From assembly GCF_030269925.1 (NCBI RefSeq), contig NC_085110.1, positions 434,001 through 498,000 on the forward strand: a stretch of 64,000 nt of DNA. The letters run 5' to 3'. This stretch comes from Bombyx mori. Its lineage: Eukaryota; Arthropoda; Insecta; Lepidoptera; Bombycidae. This document shows positions 45,701 to 56,510 of this stretch, one piece after another. The translations under genes were made by a program, and so were the position numbers. Each line of letters begins with the position of its first letter. Within the stretch, counting starts at the first letter, position 1. A model generated the notes under the pieces. That model was not told where the DNA came from and made no database searches. It worked only from the letters and a program-made list of their open reading frames with translations.

Positions 45701-46465
45701 ACTTATTTTTTTGTTATGAATTTTACTGATTTGAAAATTTGTTATCTTGAACTCGAGCTCCATGGGCACCAATAAACAAAAATTCTTTTAAACATTTTTG
45801 CCAATATTATTCGTATTCCAACATGAAATACTTTTATAGCCACTGTTTTATGATGTCTAGGCACGATGTAATACTCCGGTATCGTCAAATATATTAGATA
45901 AAAAGGCAAGAGATGTATAAAAGTCTAGCCAACGTCAGAGTACAATACATCTGTTATATCATCCAACCAACTACGCAATAGAAAATAAATAAATAGAAAG
46001 CCCTTCCGTAGGACAGACCGAACATACGAGGAACATTGTTTTCACAGCCTCTGTAATTATTACAAAAAGTTCTAAACACATTAGCAAATTCACAGTAATC
46101 GGGACCACCAGCTTTCCTCGCAGTTGGACTGCAAGAAACTTAAATATTGTATTGACTCGACCGCTATAACTCTTAACACAAACACTACGTTGTAATCATT
46201 TTTACAGCAGCAATAAATTCTATATTTCCCTGACAGGGTCCGTGATTTCCCCCTCAACAAAAACACTCTCTGTTTGTGGAACGCTAATAATTATGTTAAA
46301 TCAAAAAGGGCTGAGAACACGAGACCTTTTTGCGCAACAACAGCCGATACTTCGCTTTAATCAACGCTAACCTTGTTATAAGGTAAAGAACTTCTTTGTT
46401 CCTGTTTTTATACTGTTCTGACTAAGGGCCCTGTGGTACTCCTGTGGTTGTTCCGTACGAACTAT
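42705..46465. other. Long AT-rich intergenic stretch
   Basis: Apart from the CRE-bearing patch at 43260-43490 and a GA run at 43938-43959, I see no gene, SINE or LINE in these 3.7 kb. Confidence 0.5.
43415..43422. promoter_or_regulatory. CRE-type palindrome TGACGTCA
   Basis: An exact cAMP-response element within a GC-richer block (43260-43490) of alternating GCGCG and GCATGCGCG motifs. There is no TATA or exon nearby. It could equally be part of a repeat family. Confidence 0.25.
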
Positions 46466-46469
46466 TTCA

Positions 46470-46711
46470 TTTTTTTTATTGCTTAGATGGTTGGACGGGC
46501 TCACAGCCCACCTGGTGTTAAGTGGTTACTGGAGCCCTTAAACATCTACAACGTAGCGCCACCCACCTTGAGATATAAGTTCTAAGGTCTCAGTATAGTT
46601 ACAACGGTTGTCCTACCCTTCAAACCGAAACACATTACTGCTTCACGGCAGAAATAGGCAGGGTGGTGGTACCTACCTGTGCGGACTCACAAGAGGTCCT
46701 ACCACCAGTAT
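46470..46711 (-). mobile_element. Bm1 SINE
   Basis: Minus orientation, T-tract at 46471-46478, then the complete 3' two-thirds of Bm1 up to ACCACCAGT. Little diverged. No clear target duplication. Confidence 0.95.
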
Positions 46712-46714
46712 ATA

Positions 46715-49700
46715 TATAAGAAGTATGTATAAGAATAATATAATATTAATAATATATTACTATAATATTGATTCAAAATACATTAAATGTAGACGCTCTG
46801 AGCAGATCCATTATAACCTATTTAATCTTCGCTTAAAGTGATAGTGATAATTTCTAACTATCACACCGTAATAAGTAAGAAAAGTTTTATGCCCTTGTAA
46901 TATGAAAACATTGTATGCCTGTATGGCTGCCCCGAACAAATCATCATCAATTGATCAATTCAAAGTGATGAGTAAACAAAATCACCATTTGCATAATCTT
47001 GCACGATTACAGCCTCTCATTCACTCGCGACACCGCATAATAATCATAGATCGGCCTGTCTAACCCGAATTTGTCAAAACTTGGCAGCGAGACACTCAAC
47101 ACAACACAGTACGCTCATTGTCAACGACTACACAAGTATAAATAACTTCAAATTGATTCAGTGAATTGTATTTCAATAGTACGTATCTAATATCGACTCT
47201 GCTACTATTCATACGAGAAGGATACCGTAACAAATATAACAATCAAACAACAGTAATTATTTCAAAGGTCACAGTATAATTTCAGAGTCCATTTCCACTT
47301 CCGGGCGAGGAAGTTTCCGTGTAACACTGAAGATATTACACAAGAACAGGCAGCTCCAAAGTGCTATTAAAATTTAGTTTCAACTGCAGTCAGATATTAG
47401 GATTCATTGCAATAGTACATTAAGACATTTCCCGACTTTCACCTCATCTGATAGTTTTTTCTTTGCATATTTTAAAATTTTCCGTCTGAGTTATAATTTG
47501 TAGAGCTGTTGTAGTTGACATTTGAGGTGAGGTTTCTGGCAAAGATCAAGTATCAGCAGACATTTAGTGGCGCGTTTGTAAATACTTTCAACAAATGGGT
47601 GTATGTTACTGCAATACTGACAACAAACAGTGGTCGGGATGTAATTGCGCTTAATAAGGTATTGTACGCTGCAATTATAACTTATAGAAAATTTAGTTAG
47701 AGTTAAGCACTGACCACTGCTCGTGGTCCCATGAAAGCATCGCAGCCACTCACCTTGAAATACAATATCCTAATTTTTATTTCAGTTCGAGATAGATGTG
47801 TAATTAGACCGCAAATAACCTAAACATCAAATTGGAACACATTTCCCGGAAGGCTATATGACTTGTGTATGTATATGGATATTTATATTTTAAAAAAATC
47901 GGTTTTAAATGAAGTCACTATAGACAAGACCGCCCTCAAAGGGCCCATGATGTCTCCATGATCCTACCACTAATTAATCAGGACGTGGCGAAAATAATTC
48001 AAAAAAGAAGAAGAGGATTAGATGAACAACAACTCTGAAATACAAGTTTCCGAAACAAAAGCCGCTCCTTAAAAAACCTTAGAATGTTTCAAGCCCTTTT
48101 TAACACTTGAGATAATTACAAGAAGATGTGGAGAGGACGTAAAACCAAGGACTGCGGGGTCCCTAAACCAACCGCTGTTTACGACTAAAGTAATTACGAG
48201 ACATTTTTATGTTTCGAAATAAGATACCAGACACCTGTATGTTTTTCACTAATATTATTAAGCAAGAATGAGGGTCGGAGACACGCAACGCTTGTACAAT
48301 GTCAGTCGTCTCCAGCGCCGTTAGCGAGCTCAAGACAGGAGTAAGTTTCTTAAAAACAAATAAATCATGGTTCAAGCTTTTAGCAAAAAAAAATTTTATT
48401 TTAAATTTATGTTAGTCAATAGGTCAATTCTATATTACTCTTTTCACCACCATTAACATAACTTCAATTGTATATGGTTTATATAAAATAATATCTCGGC
48501 ATACAAAATTCGTCTATAGCTCATTGCAAATTAGGTTGAAACACAAATGAATGACGAATGCCAATTTTATTAATAAGTGAATGTTAGCTCGGAGTCCGGA
48601 GCCTGTGCAAGTGCATTGCGGTGACGTGTCCATTGTCTATTAGTGCTGCGGTGCGGAGCAATGACGGCATTTCGCTTGGCTTTATTATTGTAGAGCGGAA
48701 TAATTGCACCGTCCGTTAAGGGTCTGTCAGATGAGGCTTAAAAATAATAATTGTCATTAGATAACGACTTGGCTATATTCCTGAGAGCGCCAGCGTGCAA
48801 ACGTCAAAAGTCACTCACTATCAGGTAGATTCAACTGCTGTCATCAAACTGTCTACTACCAATAGCAATTAAGAGGTCATTGGATTTAAAAAAATCTTAA
48901 CTGTAAAAGTAAAGTAACACTCGGATATATTTTATATTTTTAGTAGTAAAATTCAAAAATCTTACTAATTAAAGACCACACTCAAAATAAGCAACAAAAC
49001 ATGGAGGCAAGTACTTTAATTTCTGTTTATGCAATTACAGTGTTTCGTAATGTGTTCGTATTTCAACCACAATATTAATTATTGAATTATCAATCCGACG
49101 CGCTTGTGACATCTACTGTAAGATAAAATTATCTATTTATGTACCGAATTACTCGTGGAACGGTCGGGATTGGTAGTGGATCCCCGTAATTACTCAATTA
49201 GATGGTGTAACAGCGGTGCCAGGCCATTAATGAACGAATTAATGCTACAACCAGACTGTGAGCTGTGCGCTGCAAATGGAATCACTGAATTTGATGCTCT
49301 AAAAGACAACGATCTAAGTGTAAATATAAAATCATCGTACAGAAGATTTACTTATAAATAGCGCTCACATCTTCTGTGGATATCGCCCGAGGTATTCAAT
49401 ACAGATTGCCCCGTATTTTTTTTTACTTTTATTTATAATTGCATATGTAGGATTGGTAAGAACGTATAAAAAGAATGTGGAACGGAGTGTTAAGATGTGA
49501 CTGAGAGAAAACGGAAAGAAAGGGAGAAGAGAATGACAGACAGAATGACAGAGAATTGGAAGATGGCGAAGACGGTTGAAAAATGAGCAAGACGTAATAA
49601 TAGTGTTACTTATTAATTATTATTATAACAAAAGATTTTGGAATAGTGGAAGTTTTATTTTATGCGCTGCGATCCCTATTCTACGTATATAATTGTCAAG

Positions 49701-50995
49701 TTTTAAAGATAATAATGAGAAATGAATATCGATTATAATTAAAAAAAATTATACCTTGGTTGACCAACCTAGGACCAAATTTTTTTTATTGTTGATAGAG
49801 ACATGTTGTGACATTCATGAAGTATGATTTGATGATGTTCAAGTTAAAATAAATGATTATAATTCGCATTTAGCACGATAGAGTAACACAAGGCATCGGA
49901 CATTGCCTCGTCCCGTAACCGCATTAGCACCGGCGGAGTGCGCAACCTGATTGAATCTCGTGCTGAGAGGATGCCACTCCCTCACCCTCTCGCATGCATT
50001 TCGATTTGTAGTTATCATGTTAAAATATCGTTCAGACTGAAAACCATCATTTCAATATAACTAAACTATACGAGTCTTCAAAATGTGTGAATGAATACAT
50101 ATATCCCTCTATAATAATATAAGAATAGAAGAATTCCATCGTAGCATTCTCAAAGATGACTAATATTACCCAGCCGGTCCTAAATTTGCAAGCCAAATGA
50201 AATAAAAACATGAGTACATTTTGTGCTGAACTCAGAACTGAGCTCAAGTATCATAATAAGAAAAATAAATGACTTAATCAAACATAGCGGATTATGTTTC
50301 TAAGCATTCCATAATCACTCTCATATCGCATCATGAGACCAGAAGATAAACAAATCATTCGAGAGATCTTCAAACAGCTGAACATTTACAAGCAAATGAA
50401 ATACAAACTCGTTTAAATCTCGCCACAATGCGAGGAAACAAATTTATCTGTCGCCGGATTCACGACAAAAAGACATGTTATTCCATTCAATCCTGTGGGA
50501 TAAAACGGGCTCAAAGAGATCTCTTCATCGGCGTACCTTGATTTATAGCTCACCTGGGTAAATTTATATCAGCACTCTAATGGGTTCCCGACCCTCGTGG
50601 CACCACTGAGAACTTGTGCTCGGCTCAACTATGATGTATGTCGCTTACAGCAAGAACCCCGCGGGGATTAAACAAGATATTGAAGGTAGGGTGGATTGCT
50701 TGATCTTGCTGGACCGAGATAAATTAGATTACATTGAATTATGTGGGTATTTATAAATTTCAACAAGCTACTTTAATATTGTCTCAAACAGAAAAACGTG
50801 CAGTGTAGTGTTTTATTCTTTACTCTAGTTTCTTTTCCGCTCTGTGACTCCGATTTTATAGTATCTTTTTTTATATAAAATTATTTCATTTTTTTAAAAC
50901 TCATAACTATGACAATTAAAGTAACTTTATTATTTTTATACACACAGAAAAATAACTATCGTAAATAAGCATATGTTTATATATTTTGACCTAGA
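46715..50995. other. Long AT-rich intergenic stretch
   Basis: No gene or repeat recognised over 4.3 kb. Open frames of 60-70 codons look random. Confidence 0.5.
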
Positions 50996-50997
50996 AT

Positions 50998-51146
50998 TTA
51001 GCCCACTGAGTTTCTCGCCGGATCTTCTCAGTGGGTTGCGTTTCCGATCCGATGATAGATTCTGCGAATCACAGCTCTTGCTAGGGCCCGTGTTAGCAGC
51101 ACTCTGGTTTGAGCCCCGTGAGCTCACCTACATGTTAGGGCGAAGC
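50998..51146 (+). mobile_element. LINE B 3' fragment
   Basis: The LINE B 3' UTR in sense orientation: CCCACTGAGTTTCTCGCCGG to TTAGGGCGAAGCTGG. Its last ~25 bp are missing where a Bm1 follows, and GGCATACGTAGGA at 51402-51414 after the Bm1 may be the displaced LINE B terminus. Confidence 0.8.
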
Positions 51147-51397
51147 TGGTTTTTACTGGTAGGACCTCTTGTGAGTCCGCGCGGGTAGGTACCACCGCCC
51201 TGCTTATTTCTGCCGTGAAGCAGTAATGCGTTTCGGTTTGAAGGATGGGGCAGCCGTTGTAACTATACTTGAGACCTTAGACCTTATATCTCAAGGTGGG
51301 CGGCGCATTTACGTTGTAGGTGTCTATGGGCTCCAGTAACCACTTAACACCAGGTGGGCTGTGAGCTCGTCCACCCATCTAAGCACAAAAAAAAAAC
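51147..51397 (+). mobile_element. Bm1 SINE adjacent to LINE B
   Basis: From TTTTTACTGGTAGGACC to CATCTAAGCACAAAAAAAAA. It shows the full 3' tail that resembles LINE A. It probably inserted in the end of the LINE B fragment. Confidence 0.93.
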
Positions 51398-51419
51398 TGG
51401 CATACGTAGGAAAAAAAAA

Positions 51420-53120
51420 ACTAGAATCTACTCAAAGACATGCCTGGAATGTGTTTCAGAAAACCACAAGAAAAAGCAAATCCATCAAAAGAAAAACCTG
51501 TCAATCGACATTTCTTTGCAAAAATCTCAAATGCTCAACAATACACGTGACAAACGCTCAGAAAAAGTTGCGAGGGGATATGAATTATTGTTCCTGAGGG
51601 CGGCTACTCGTATATCTGACGCCTGCACTACACCGCGCACTCATTTGTCCGCTGCCTACAACAAAACACTTCACTAAGCGCTACCTCATTTTACTACGAG
51701 AGCTAGGAAGTGCATTAGAAATGTAATAATAAAAACTTATGTTTTTAATTAAAACATAATTGTATTCAGACGTGAGATTAAAGTTATCCTTGTAGCGGTA
51801 GCTAGTATAGAATATAAATTGTTGTTTAAGGTCCTAGGGCTGCCAGATGAGGCAGGGAGGGGGCTTCAACAGTATTTGGGCTGCAACAGCCATCGCGATT
51901 GGTCTTGGGTTATGCTACATATTTGATAAAAACATGAATTGCGTTAACGAATTTCTCAAAATAATTGTGTATATAATATGCAAGTTTTGAACAATGTTTG
52001 GACGTCGATTCGGTGGAACAATTTCCCTTTGTAATTTTCCCCAATCTAAGGAAGATAGATCTACTTAACCGACTATCGTCTTTGTACATTGGCAAAGGCA
52101 GAAGCATGACAATAATCTAGATTATCGTAAGACATGCTAGACGACAACAATATAAAACCGTGCCAACATCTCTATTGACATAATAAAATAAGACGCATTC
52201 ACTCTCCCGGCCTACATTAGCAGTTCACTAGTTTATCGAACAACACTTTCCAGGCTATTTGTAACTTTCGCCGAGCAGTTTATATTTTAAACCCAGGTAC
52301 TTTGAACAGTGTTGTACAGGGATCACGAAGTTATATAATATGGGAAAGTGAACTTGTTCGTGTTGTATCTGAAATAATCGACAATGCACTCTCTCAAAAA
52401 TCCAAGCGGTATGCGACCTTACCCACATCGGAATACGGACTTCTTTCTTATCATGTATGGTCCGATGTAATAGTATTATGTCCAACTAACCGAACTAGCT
52501 TTGTAATTTATAACCCCCTAAATTCTATCTTAACTTCAGGTATTAAAATTTTAAAATCTGCCCGCGTTAATACTCACTACTTATTTCTGCCATCGTGCAA
52601 TAATGCTTTCGAATGACTGCTCACATCTAAACGGCAAGTACAAAAGTAAACTAATATTAATTCACTTTATTATAATACTTCGTTGACAAGCTCCTCAGAA
52701 GCGACAGCATAAAATCCACAAGACCCATAAAGTTTTCTTGCAATTTCAATATCTCAAAGACAATGTTTTGAGTGAGAACGAAGCGGGGAGGGTAGTCGGA
52801 AATAAACAGTTCCCGGCGCTGAGTGTTGTCTGAGAAATCAGAGCACTCCGACTGTCCAACACAAGATACTAAAGAACAGTACTCGACAATTACAAAAATG
52901 CATTTAGTAGCTACTTTCAACGAGTCAGCTTAGAAATTATGGAGCAGGCTTTTGGATGGGTAATGTCAACTTGGTAGTAGCACTACTACCACCTCAGTTA
53001 TTTCTGTGGTTTTCGTAAAAATCACTAAGGTTCATTGCAGAATGGGCGAACGTTTCCTGAATATAATATCAGCATACTGCAATCTCCAATCTGATTTGTA
53101 ATACAAAATAATTGATACCT
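51420..53120. other. Intergenic DNA upstream of LINE A
   Basis: There is no LINE ORF1 here and no other recognisable element, which indicates that the LINE A copy is 5'-truncated. A 104-codon open frame at 52302-52616 has no motif I recognise. Confidence 0.5.
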
Positions 53121-53132
53121 TTCGTCTAAAGA

Positions 53133-56100
53133 ATGCCCTTCCATGCCCTGCGTCAGTCTCTCACGCAACCCGTGGTCGAGCACGTACTGTGTTCCGCGCT
53201 TTATTCAGGTATCGTCATGATTTCGCTTCGAACTTCCTACCCCACCCATTCCCACTCTCCAAACAAAAAAAAATCAAACATGACAGTACAAAAAAGGAAA
53301 AGGGTTTTGTCGGCGATGCCCCATTCCACATTTAATGTGGATTTCAGCAATGTAAGGGGCCTACACAGCAACCTCGACGCCGTACACCACCATCTTGAGA
53401 CGGCGCAGCCTGCCCTCCTTTTTCTGACGGAGACGCAGATATCTGCTCCGGATGATACTTCGTACCTTGAATACCCCGGCTACGTATTGGAGCACAACTT
53501 CCTGCGTAAAGCCGGGGTGTGTGTATTCGTCCGGGCTGATGTCTGTTGTCGCCGTCTACGAGGCCTCGAACAACGGGACCTGTCCCTCTTGTGGCTGCGC
53601 GTAGACCATGGGGGTTGTACCCGAGTCTACGCGTGCCTGTACAGGTCCCAGAGCAGTGATGCAGGTTCAGCTCTGATAGAGCATGTGCAAGAGGGGACTA
53701 GCCGCGTGCTTGAGCAGTACCCATCTGCGGAGGTGGTGGTTCTTGGAGATTTTAACGCTCACCACCAAGAGTGGTTGGGGTCCAGAACCACTGACCTACC
53801 GGGTCGGGCTGCTTACGATTTCGCCCTGGCCTACGGCCTCTCCCAGCTGGTGACACAGCCCACCCGTGTCCCAGATATTGAGGGGCACGAGCCTTCTCTG
53901 TTGGACCTTCTGCTGACCACCGATCCAGCCGGATACAGTGTAGTGGTCGACGCTCCGCTTGGATCGTCTGATCACTGCCTTATCCGTGCTGCCACACCAC
54001 TCTCTCGTCCTAGTCGTCGAACGACGACCAGGTATCGAAGAGTTTGGCAGTATTTGTCAGCAGATTGGGATGGATTGCGTGAATTTTACGCATCCTACCC
54101 ATGGGGGCGGTTCTGCTTTTCCTCTGCTGATCCTGACGTCTGTGCGGACCGTCTTAAAGACGTGGTGCTCCAGGGGATGGAATTGTTTATTCCCTCCTCT
54201 GAAGTGCCCGTTGGGGGTCGCAGCAGACCCTGGTATAACAATGCCAGCAGGGATGCTGCACACCTCAAGCGGTCCGCATACGTGGCATGGGATAATGCCA
54301 GGAGACGTCAGGACCCTAACATCTCAGAGGAAAGGCGGAAATATAACGCCGCTTCCAGGTCCTACAAGAAGGCTATTGCCAAGGCGAAGTCGGAGCACGT
54401 TGCTAGAGTTGGCGAGCGACTAAAGAGCTATCCCTCTGGGAGCCGTGCTTTTTGGTCGCTCGCCAAAGCCGCAGAAGGAAACTTTTGCAGGTCTAGTCTC
54501 CCACCACTGCGAAAGTCCGATGACAGTCTGGCCCATAGTGCGAAAGAGAAGGCTGACCTTCTGGTCAAACTCTTCGCCTCGAACTCGACCGTGGACGACG
54601 GGGGTGCCACACCACCGAACATCCCCCGGTGTGATAGTTCCCTGCCGGAGATCTGCTTTACACAGTGTGCAGTCAGGCGGGAACTCCGACTCCTGGACGT
54701 CCATAAGTCGAGTGGGCCAGACGGCATCCCCGCAGTGGTTCTGAAAACGTGCGCCCCTGAGCTGACGCCTGCGCTAACGCGTCTGTATCGCCTCTCTTAT
54801 TGCGCTAACAGGGTTCCGTCTTCATGGAAGACCGCCCACGTCCACCCTATCCCCAAGAAGGGTGACCGGTCGGACCCATCGAGCTATAGGCCTATCGCGA
54901 TAACTTCCTTGCTTTCCAAGGTGATGGAGCGAATAATAAATATACAACTCCTGAAGTATCTTGAAGATCGCCAGCTGATCAGTGACCGACAGTACGGTTT
55001 CCGTCACGGTCGCTCAGCTGGCGATCTTCTCGTATACCTTACTCACAGGTGGGCTGAAGCCTTGGAGAGCAAGGGCGAGGCTCTTGCTGTGAGCCTTGAT
55101 ATCGCGAAGGCCTTCGACAGGGTCTGGCATAGGGCACTTCTGTCGAAGCTACCATCTTACGGAATCCCCGAGGGTCTCTGCAAGTGGATCGCTAGCTTTT
55201 TGGATGGGCGGAGCATCATGGTCGTTGTAGACGGTGACTGCTCTGATACCATGACCATTAACGCTGGCGTTCCACAAGGTTCGGTGCTCTCCCCCACGCT
55301 TTTCATCCTGTATATCAATGACATGCTGTCTATTGATGGCATGCATTGCTATGCGGATGACAGCACGGGGGATGCGCGATATATCGGCCATCAGAGTCTC
55401 TCTCGGAGCGCGGTGCAAGAGAGACGATCTAAACTTGTGTCTGAAGTGGAGAACTCTCTGAGGCGAGTCTCCGAATGGGGTGAATTGAACTTGGTTCAAT
55501 TCAACCCGATAAAGACACAAGTTTGCGCGTTCACTGCGAAGAAGGACCCCTTTGTCATGGCGCCGCAATTCCAAGGAGTATCCCTGCAACCTTCCGAGAG
55601 TATTGGGATACTTGGGGTCGAGATTTCGAGCGATGTCCAGTTTCGGAGTCATCTGGAAGGCAAAGCCAAGTTGGCGTCCAAAATGCTGGGAGTCCTCAAC
55701 AGAGCGAAGCGGTACTTCACGCCTGGACAAAGGCTTTTGCTTTATAAAGCACAAGTCCGGCCTCGCGTGGAGTACTGCTCCCATCTCTGGGCCGGGGCTC
55801 CCAAATACCAGCTTCTTCCATTTGACTCCATACAGAGGAGGGCCGTTCGGATTGTCGATAATCCCATTCTCACGGATCGTTTGGAGCCTCTGGGTCTGCG
55901 GAGGGACTTCGGTTCCCTCTGCATTTTGTACCGTATGTTCCATGGGGAGTGCTCTGAGGAATTGTTCGAGATGATACCGGCATCTCGTTTTTACCATCGC
56001 ACCGCCCGCCACCGGAGTAGAGTTCATCCATACTACCTGGAGCCACTGCGGTCATCCACAGTGCGTTTCCAGAGGTCTTTTTTGCCACGTACCATCCGGC

Positions 56101-56240
56101 TATGGAATGAGCTCCCCTCCACGGTGTTTCCCGAGCGCTATGACATGTCCTTCTTCAAACGAGGCTTGTGGAGAGTATTAAACGGTAGGCAGCGGCTTGG
56201 CTCTGCCCCTGGCATTGCTGAAGTCCATGGGCGACGGTAA
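53133..56240 (+). CDS. LINE A ORF2: endonuclease-reverse transcriptase
   Basis: 1,035 codons, no interruption. The APE endonuclease occupies about residues 68-290: SNVRGLHSN (Asn73), FLTETQI (Glu100), LGDFNAHHQEW (205-213) and GSSDHCLI (SDH 279-281). The reverse transcriptase spans about residues 545-800: YRPIAITSLLSKVMERI, QYGFRHGRSAGDLL, SLDIAKAFDRVWH (first Asp), NAGVPQGSVLSPTLFILYIN, and CYADDSTGD (YADD at 740-743), then IGILGVEIS. A ~230-residue C-terminal region ends AEVHGRR. All catalytic residues are present. The Met at 53133 may precede the true start: the first ~60 residues are Pro/Ser/Lys-rich and the Met at residue 50 is an alternative. It would make complementary DNA on nicked chromosomal DNA. 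Confidence 0.95.
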   Translation: MPFHALRQSLTQPVVEHVLCSALYSGIVMISLRTSYPTHSHSPNKKKSNMTVQKRKRVLSAMPHSTFNVDFSNVRGLHSNLDAVHHHLETAQPALLFLTETQISAPDDTSYLEYPGYVLEHNFLRKAGVCVFVRADVCCRRLRGLEQRDLSLLWLRVDHGGCTRVYACLYRSQSSDAGSALIEHVQEGTSRVLEQYPSAEVVVLGDFNAHHQEWLGSRTTDLPGRAAYDFALAYGLSQLVTQPTRVPDIEGHEPSLLDLLLTTDPAGYSVVVDAPLGSSDHCLIRAATPLSRPSRRTTTRYRRVWQYLSADWDGLREFYASYPWGRFCFSSADPDVCADRLKDVVLQGMELFIPSSEVPVGGRSRPWYNNASRDAAHLKRSAYVAWDNARRRQDPNISEERRKYNAASRSYKKAIAKAKSEHVARVGERLKSYPSGSRAFWSLAKAAEGNFCRSSLPPLRKSDDSLAHSAKEKADLLVKLFASNSTVDDGGATPPNIPRCDSSLPEICFTQCAVRRELRLLDVHKSSGPDGIPAVVLKTCAPELTPALTRLYRLSYCANRVPSSWKTAHVHPIPKKGDRSDPSSYRPIAITSLLSKVMERIINIQLLKYLEDRQLISDRQYGFRHGRSAGDLLVYLTHRWAEALESKGEALAVSLDIAKAFDRVWHRALLSKLPSYGIPEGLCKWIASFLDGRSIMVVVDGDCSDTMTINAGVPQGSVLSPTLFILYINDMLSIDGMHCYADDSTGDARYIGHQSLSRSAVQERRSKLVSEVENSLRRVSEWGELNLVQFNPIKTQVCAFTAKKDPFVMAPQFQGVSLQPSESIGILGVEISSDVQFRSHLEGKAKLASKMLGVLNRAKRYFTPGQRLLLYKAQVRPRVEYCSHLWAGAPKYQLLPFDSIQRRAVRIVDNPILTDRLEPLGLRRDFGSLCILYRMFHGECSEELFEMIPASRFYHRTARHRSRVHPYYLEPLRSSTVRFQRSFLPRTIRLWNELPSTVFPERYDMSFFKRGLWRVLNGRQRLGSAPGIAEVHGRR

Positions 56241-56286
56241 CCACTCACCATCAGGTGGGCCGTATGCTCGTCTGCCTACAAGGGCA

Positions 56287-56292
<6 letters not shown>
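56237..56292 (+). promoter_or_regulatory. LINE A 3' terminal sequence shared with Bm1
   Basis: These 56 bases, from the stop codon to the start of the A-tail, align without gaps with the Bm1 3' end (about 41 identities by hand against the copy at 39131-39186). In stringent LINE/SINE pairs such a tail is the recognition site for the reverse transcriptase; here that role is inferred. Confidence 0.6.
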
Positions 56293-56364
<72 letters not shown>

Positions 56365-56510
56365 TATGACAGTATTTGCATTGTGTATCGACTGTTACTA
56401 ATCATCGCTATCTCATACACGAGTACTGAAAGGAGATGTCACTTGTGACAGCATCGATGTGCGAGGATCGAAACTCTTAAACCTCAAATCTATATATCTA
56501 TATATACTTA

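Larger units (their letters stand above)
53125..56360 (+). mobile_element. LINE A: Jockey-clade non-LTR retrotransposon
   Basis: It contains a complete ORF2, a 3' UTR of about 50 bp ending GGGCAATAAAA, and 72 consecutive A residues (56289-56360). ORF1 is absent, so the copy is 5'-truncated near 53125; the exact start is unclear because I could not find a target duplication. The long uninterrupted A-tail and open frame indicate recent insertion. Silkworm elements of this type have been described, but I do not assign a specific name. Confidence 0.9.

Noticed and set aside
52302..52616. 104-codon open frame upstream of LINE A, considered as ORF1 or RT remnant
   Set aside because: No zinc knuckle or other ORF1 feature; an antisense KYLGL phrase is too short to support a reverse transcriptase.
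53959..56088. Several long frames overlapping LINE A, on both strands
   Set aside because: Shadow frames of the GC-rich ORF2; no independent coding signal.
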